DNA of 19,114 bases from Actinomycetes bacterium. Its GTDB lineage: Bacteria > Actinomycetota > Acidimicrobiia > Acidimicrobiales > Palsa-688. The notes beneath the pieces were generated by a model. That model was not told where the DNA came from and did not search any database. It saw only the letters and a program-made list of their open reading frames with translations. Where the stretch lies: the NCBI GenBank assembly GCA_021846485.1, contig JAJZWW010000013.1, positions 1 through 19,114 of the forward strand, in the 5' to 3' direction. Of the stretch, positions 14,551 to 19,114 are shown one piece after another; position 1 is the first letter of the stretch; the number at the start of each line of letters is the position of its first letter. Position numbers and translations under genes: made by a program.

Positions 14551-15042
14551 TCAGCGCGGCCGCTTGGAGGGCCGAGGCCCGGGCTGCACCGAGCGCGGCG
14601 GGGCCCCCGGCCGGTAGCCGCCGGCCCCCTTGCCGCTCCGGCGCTGCTGGTTGGCGGCCGCGCGCCGCAGGTCCCGGTTGTAGGCCTCGGCCCCCTGCTG
14701 CTGGGCGACGATCGCCTCCTCGAGCTTCTCAGCCCGCTGGTCCCTCGGGACCTGGGCGAGGAACCGGGACAGCTCGAGCATCTCGGGCGGTAGGCGGCGG
14801 CCCTTGTTCTTCGACTTGTCGATGTAGCGGATCATCCGCTTCACGTACCGGCGGCGGAGGAAGCCGATCTTCATGATCCGGTCCCCGACCCGGCGGCGCA
14901 CGCCGCCCTTGGCCTCCCCCGGGTCCGCCGCCGGCTTGGGCGCCTCGATGCGCCCGCGCGCTGCGGTGCCCTTGGCCGGCGGCCGGGGCGCGGGCTCGGG
15001 CTCGGGCTGCTTCCTGCGCGTCCCTCGTGCCGCTCGGACCAT
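14551..15042 (-). CDS. Small very basic protein of unknown function
   Basis: I do not recognise this 163-residue protein. Residues 1-50 are rich in Pro, Lys, Arg and Ala and look disordered. Residues about 55-115 look folded and helical, containing MKIGFLRRRYVKRMIRYIDK, then LPPEMLELSRFLAQVP and RAEKLEEAIVAQQQG. The tail from about 130 is again basic and rich in Gly, Pro and Arg. No membrane segment or signal peptide is visible. The high Arg/Lys content suggests nucleic acid or ribosome contact, but that is inference. It looks like a real gene because GATACT stands exactly 6 bp before the ATG, the same architecture as treY and the carbamoyltransferase, and because its codon bias matches the neighbours. 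It is divergent from tRNA-Cys. Confidence 0.75.
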   Translation of the reverse strand: MVRAARGTRRKQPEPEPAPRPPAKGTAARGRIEAPKPAADPGEAKGGVRRRVGDRIMKIGFLRRRYVKRMIRYIDKSKNKGRRLPPEMLELSRFLAQVPRDQRAEKLEEAIVAQQQGAEAYNRDLRRAAANQQRRSGKGAGGYRPGAPPRSVQPGPRPSKRPR

Positions 15043-15048
15043 CCACCC

Positions 15049-15054
15049 AGTATC
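15049..15054 (-). promoter_or_regulatory. -10 box of the small basic protein gene
   Basis: GATACT on the minus strand is followed by six bases (GGGTGG) and the ATG at 15042, which indicates a leaderless or nearly leaderless transcript. GGTGG next to the ATG is too close to act as a Shine-Dalgarno sequence. Confidence 0.55.
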
Positions 15055-15082
15055 CCAGATCGCCGTAGCCTCACTGCCGGGC

Positions 15083-15088
15083 TAGCAT
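15083..15088 (+). promoter_or_regulatory. -10 box of tRNA-Cys
   Basis: TAGCAT lies 15 bp before the mature tRNA 5' end, leaving room for a short 5' leader removed by RNase P. No convincing -35 box is seen; the divergent gene's -10 is about 30 bp away. Confidence 0.45.
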
Positions 15089-15103
15089 CGGGTGGCTCAG
15101 CAC

Positions 15104-15175
15104 GGCGGCGTGGCCGAGTGGTTCAGGCAAGGGACTGCAAATCCCTCCACCCCGGTTCGATCCCGGGCGCCGCCT
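15104..15175 (+). tRNA. tRNA-Cys (anticodon GCA)
   Basis: The cloverleaf is complete. The acceptor stem GGCGGCG pairs with CGCCGCC, the D stem is GCC/GGC, the anticodon stem is AGGGA/TCCCT around CTGCAAA, and the T arm is CCCGG/CCGGG with TTCGATC. The anticodon GCA is at 15137-15139. The discriminator base is U, a known identity element of cysteine tRNA. CCA is not encoded. Confidence 0.95.
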
Positions 15176-15506
15176 CCCGAGGACACCCCATCCCTCCGTC
15201 CCTCCCCGAGGCGCCCCGGGCAGCCGACCCGCAGAGCTATTCAGTCCGGCTCAGGAGCCTCACAGCCCGCTCTCAGGGAGCAGGGGGAAGATGACCCTGC
15301 CGGGTCCCCCTCCCCGGCTGCCCGCCGGGCCCGCCCCCAACCCTCCTCCTACCTGGCGGGGCGGCCCGCCGGCGGGCCCCGACCGGCGGGCGGGACACCC
15401 GGCCGGGTTGCTGCGGCCTGCCCCCGGGAGCTGGCGCCCTTCCCCCAGGAGCTGGCGTGCCGCCCCACCAGCTCGCTCGGCGCCGGGCTGCAGCACCTGC
15501 GCTTGG
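15176..15506. other. Gene-free stretch between tRNA-Cys and the antiporter gene
   Basis: About 330 bp with no convincing coding sequence; the open frames here are Pro/Gly/Arg-rich low-complexity readings. It contains a perfect 16-bp GC palindrome (15363-15378), a pair of 16-bp direct repeats (15421-15457) and a 7-bp hairpin, GAGCTGG/CCAGCTC (15449-15455 with 15468-15474). I see no known riboswitch consensus in it. Confidence 0.5.
15421..15457 (+). repeat. Two 16-bp direct repeats, 21 bp apart, upstream of the antiporter gene
   Basis: The copies at 15421-15436 and 15442-15457 match at 15 of 16 bases (CCCCCGGGAGCTGGCG and CCCCCAGGAGCTGGCG). The start-to-start distance is 21 bp, two helical turns. 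They end 50 bp before the apparent -10 box, a suitable place for an activator or repressor. Function is inferred from spacing only. Confidence 0.6.
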
Positions 15507-15512
15507 TAGCGT
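15507..15512 (+). promoter_or_regulatory. -10 box of the antiporter gene
   Basis: TAGCGT stands 10 bp before the ATG at 15523, the same hexamer as at treY and tRNA-Val. The 5' leader would be only a few bases. No Shine-Dalgarno sequence is present. Confidence 0.5.
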
Positions 15513-15522
15513 CCCGGCTCCG

Positions 15523-16602
15523 ATGCGCGCGGCCCTGACCCGGAGCCTCCGGGTGAGCCTCGCGGCCGGGGCCGCGCTCAGCGCGGGAGCCGGGACGGCC
15601 GTGGCCCTCGGGGCTCCGTCCCCGGCGCGCTTCGCCCTCGCCGGGACCGCCCTTGCGGCGCTCGCCGCGGTCATCGGCGAGTCGGTCGAGGCCGTCGGCG
15701 AGCGGGTCGGACCGGGGGGCACCGGCCTTCTGCAGGCCACCCTCGGCAACGTCCCCGAGCTTCTCGTGGGGATCTTCGCCCTCCGCCGCGGGCTGCTCGA
15801 GGTGGTGCGCGCCGCCCTGGTCGGCTCGATCCTCGGGAGCTGTCTGCTGGTGCTCGGCTCGGCCTTCGTCGCCGGCGGGTTGCGCCACGGCACCCAGCGC
15901 TTCGACCCCGAAGAGCCCCGGTTGTACGCCTCGCTGCTCCTCCTCGCCACCGCGGCACTCCTGGTGCCCACCCTCGCCGGCCACCTCTCCGGACCGGCCG
16001 CGAGCCACAGCGGGGTCCTGTCCGACGTCTGCGCCGGGGTCCTGCTGGTCGTGTACGCGTGCAGCGTCTTGTTCCTGCTCCGCCGGCGTGCAAGGGGCCG
16101 AGCCGCACCAGGCGAGCCTGCGCCGCCGTTCGGCACGCCGCCAGCGGGACTGGCCGCCCCGGTGGCGGTGCTCCTGGCCGCGAGCGGGGCGGCCGCCGCG
16201 GTCTCGGACTGGTTCGTCGCCGCCCTCACCCCCGCCATCCACGCCCTCGGGCTCACCCCCACCTTCACCGGCCTGGTCGTCGTCGCCATCGCCTCCAACG
16301 CGGTCGAGAACGCGGTGGGGGTCCGCTTCGCCCTTCGGGCCAAACCCGCCTACGCGGTGTCGACAACCCTGTCGAGCCCGCTGCAGATCGCCCTCCTGCT
16401 CACCCCCGCCCTGGTGTTGCTCAGCCCGCTGCTGGCCCCGGCACCACTGACCCTGGTGTTCCCCCCGCTGCTCGTCGCCGCGCTGGGCGCGGCGATGGTC
16501 GTGGTCACCGCGGTGGTCTACGACGGCGAGTACACCTGGGTGGAAGGCGTCGGCCTCGTCGGGCTCTACACAATCGTCGCCACCGCCTTCTGGTGGGGTT
16601 GA
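15523..16602 (+). CDS. CaCA superfamily Ca2+/H+ antiporter (Cax/ChaA-like)
   Basis: A 359-residue integral membrane protein with about ten or eleven hydrophobic segments. The alpha-1 repeat is LGNVPELLVGIFALRRG followed by ALVGSILGSCLLVLG (residues 74-112, with E79). The alpha-2 repeat is IASNAVENAVGVRFALRAK followed by STTLSSPLQIALLL (residues 257-293, with E262). These two acidic repeats form the ion site in the family. A charged loop near residues 187-205 (RRRARGRAAPGEPAPP) separates the halves. The expected role is export of Ca2+ or a similar cation in exchange for protons; ion specificity cannot be read from the sequence. The ATG at 15523 is preferred over an upstream in-frame ATG at 15457, because that would place the -10 box inside the gene and add an Arg/Ala-rich non-membrane leader. 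Confidence 0.9.
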   Translation: MRAALTRSLRVSLAAGAALSAGAGTAVALGAPSPARFALAGTALAALAAVIGESVEAVGERVGPGGTGLLQATLGNVPELLVGIFALRRGLLEVVRAALVGSILGSCLLVLGSAFVAGGLRHGTQRFDPEEPRLYASLLLLATAALLVPTLAGHLSGPAASHSGVLSDVCAGVLLVVYACSVLFLLRRRARGRAAPGEPAPPFGTPPAGLAAPVAVLLAASGAAAAVSDWFVAALTPAIHALGLTPTFTGLVVVAIASNAVENAVGVRFALRAKPAYAVSTTLSSPLQIALLLTPALVLLSPLLAPAPLTLVFPPLLVAALGAAMVVVTAVVYDGEYTWVEGVGLVGLYTIVATAFWWG

Positions 16603-16616
16603 CGACACCCCCACCA
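16591..16616 (+). terminator. Hairpin straddling the antiporter stop codon
   Basis: TGGTGGGG (16591-16598) and CCCCACCA (16609-16616) form a perfect 8-bp stem with a 10-nt loop that contains the TGA stop. No U tract follows. It could end the antiporter transcript before the glgX promoter. Confidence 0.45.
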
Positions 16617-16640
16617 ACCGGCCCACCCGCGACCCTCAGG

Positions 16641-16646
16641 TAGCTT
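16641..16646 (+). promoter_or_regulatory. -10 box of glgX
   Basis: TAGCTT lies 8 bp before the ATG at 16655 in the 52-bp gap after the antiporter gene. A run of C, not a Shine-Dalgarno sequence, fills the space, so a leaderless or near-leaderless message is likely. Confidence 0.5.
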
Positions 16647-16654
16647 TGCCCCCC

Positions 16655-18784
<2,130 letters not shown>

Positions 18785-18819
18785 GCTCCGGCGCCGAGCA
18801 GGCCACGCTTCGCGACCGT

Positions 18820-18839
18820 CGCCGATTTCTGGATCGGCG
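18820..18839 (+). terminator. Hairpin downstream of glgX
   Basis: CGCCGAT (18820-18826) and ATCGGCG (18833-18839) form a perfect 7-bp stem with a 6-nt loop, 35 bp after the glgX stop. It is followed by CCCCCTTCG rather than a clean U tract. It is the best terminator candidate for glgX. Confidence 0.45.
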
Positions 18840-18894
18840 CCCCCTTCGACCACTGGATGTGGCCACCACTTGCGGAAAGGCGGGCGCAGTCGGC

Positions 18895-18900
18895 TACCCT
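18895..18900 (+). promoter_or_regulatory. -10 box of the BldD-like gene
   Basis: TACCCT lies about 86 bp before the ATG. TTGCGG at 18870-18875 could be a -35 element, but the 19-bp spacing is long. Unlike most genes here this one has a leader and a Shine-Dalgarno sequence, GGGAGG at 18975-18980, 6 bp before the ATG. Confidence 0.4.
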
Positions 18901-18986
18901 CAGTGTTGACCAGGCGTCCGACGGAAGTCGGCCAGCCGACCCGGCGGGGGCTCGCCCCGGGCGGGAGGCCCTCAGGGAGGCAGCTC

Positions 18987-19114
18987 ATGGACGAAGAAGA
19001 CGTCACCCCCGCGTACGCCCGGGACGTCGGCAACCGCCTGCGCCACATCCGTCGTCAACAGGGGCTGTCGTTGCAAGCGGTCGAGGAGAGCTCCGGTCGG
19101 GAGTTCAAGGCCTC
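18987..19114 (+). CDS. BldD-like XRE-family transcription regulator (3' end outside window)
   Basis: Only the first 42 residues are present: MDEEDVTPAYARDVGNRLRH, then IRRQQGLSLQAVEESSGREF and KA. From memory, this aligns with the N-terminus of Streptomyces BldD (YAKQLGAKLRAIRTQQGLSL and VEEKSQGRWKA), covering the first helices of the helix-turn-helix domain. BldD is a global developmental repressor whose C-terminal domain binds cyclic di-GMP; that domain is outside the window, so c-di-GMP binding cannot be checked here. The ATG at 18987 is supported by GGGAGG six bases upstream. The gene has its own promoter region and is probably not cotranscribed with glgX, because a hairpin lies between them. 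Confidence 0.85.
   Translation, partial: MDEEDVTPAYARDVGNRLRHIRRQQGLSLQAVEESSGREFKA

Noticed and set aside
15363..15378. Perfect 16-bp palindrome made only of G and C
   Set aside because: In a stretch this rich in GGC/GCC repeats such palindromes arise easily; position gives no clear function.
15176..15506. Cation-sensing riboswitch (yybP-ykoY type) upstream of the antiporter
   Set aside because: The expected conserved loops are not visible, and the apparent -10 box lies only 10 bp before the start codon, leaving no leader for a riboswitch.
15092..15538. Plus-strand frame running through tRNA-Cys
   Set aside because: It overlaps a certain tRNA and its peptide is Pro/Arg low-complexity.
18893..18912. 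BldD-box-like sequence at the promoter of the BldD-like gene (autoregulation)
   Set aside because: The stretch around CTACCCTCAGTGTTGAC only loosely resembles the published palindrome and the half-sites do not match cleanly.

Overview
The window comes from a very GC-rich actinobacterium, possibly of the Acidimicrobiia type. The evidence is the strongly GC-biased third codon positions, heavy use of GTG starts, a gene order of fmt-rsmB-rpe followed by rib genes that is typical of Actinobacteria, a TreX/TreY/TreZ-type trehalose gene set, and a BldD-like regulator at the right edge. The lineage call is inference; no rRNA is present.

Left block, 1-5970, minus strand: one compact operon reading right to left, fmt, rsmB, rpe, mogA, ribD, ribE, ribBA (ribBA runs off the left edge). 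Genes overlap by GTGA or TGATG or lie about 10 bp apart. It joins translation initiation and rRNA methylation, the pentose phosphate epimerase, a molybdopterin-type enzyme and riboflavin synthesis. Ribulose 5-phosphate, the product or substrate of Rpe, is also a RibB substrate.

5971-8035: a divergent plus-strand pair (RsmC-like and TrmH-like RNA methyltransferases) is followed directly by a 5'-truncated regulator or antitoxin remnant and an intact nucleotidyltransferase-fold protein of lower GC. This small accessory patch ends at the 3' end of a tRNA-Val(GAC) gene on the minus strand.

8036-12706, minus strand: treY and treZ overlap by GTGA. They make trehalose from the reducing end of maltooligosaccharides or glycogen. 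The glgX/treX debranching gene lies on the plus strand at 16655-18784, so the three TreXYZ activities are encoded within about 11 kb but on opposite strands.

12834-15054, minus strand: a NodU/CmcH/TobZ-type carbamoyltransferase, preceded by a perfect 10-bp inverted repeat whose 6-bp centre is the apparent -10 box, and a small very basic protein of unknown function.

15083-19114, plus strand: tRNA-Cys(GCA), a gene-free stretch with repeats, a Ca2+/H+ antiporter-like CaCA protein, glgX, and the start of a BldD-like regulator.

Several genes show TANNNT about 5-10 bp ahead of the start codon with no Shine-Dalgarno sequence, which suggests frequent leaderless transcription. The most interesting points are the orphan carbamoyltransferase with its symmetric promoter next to trehalose genes, the decayed regulator/nucleotidyltransferase pair at tRNA-Val, mogA inside the riboflavin operon, and the shared -10 region between fmt and the RsmC-like gene.
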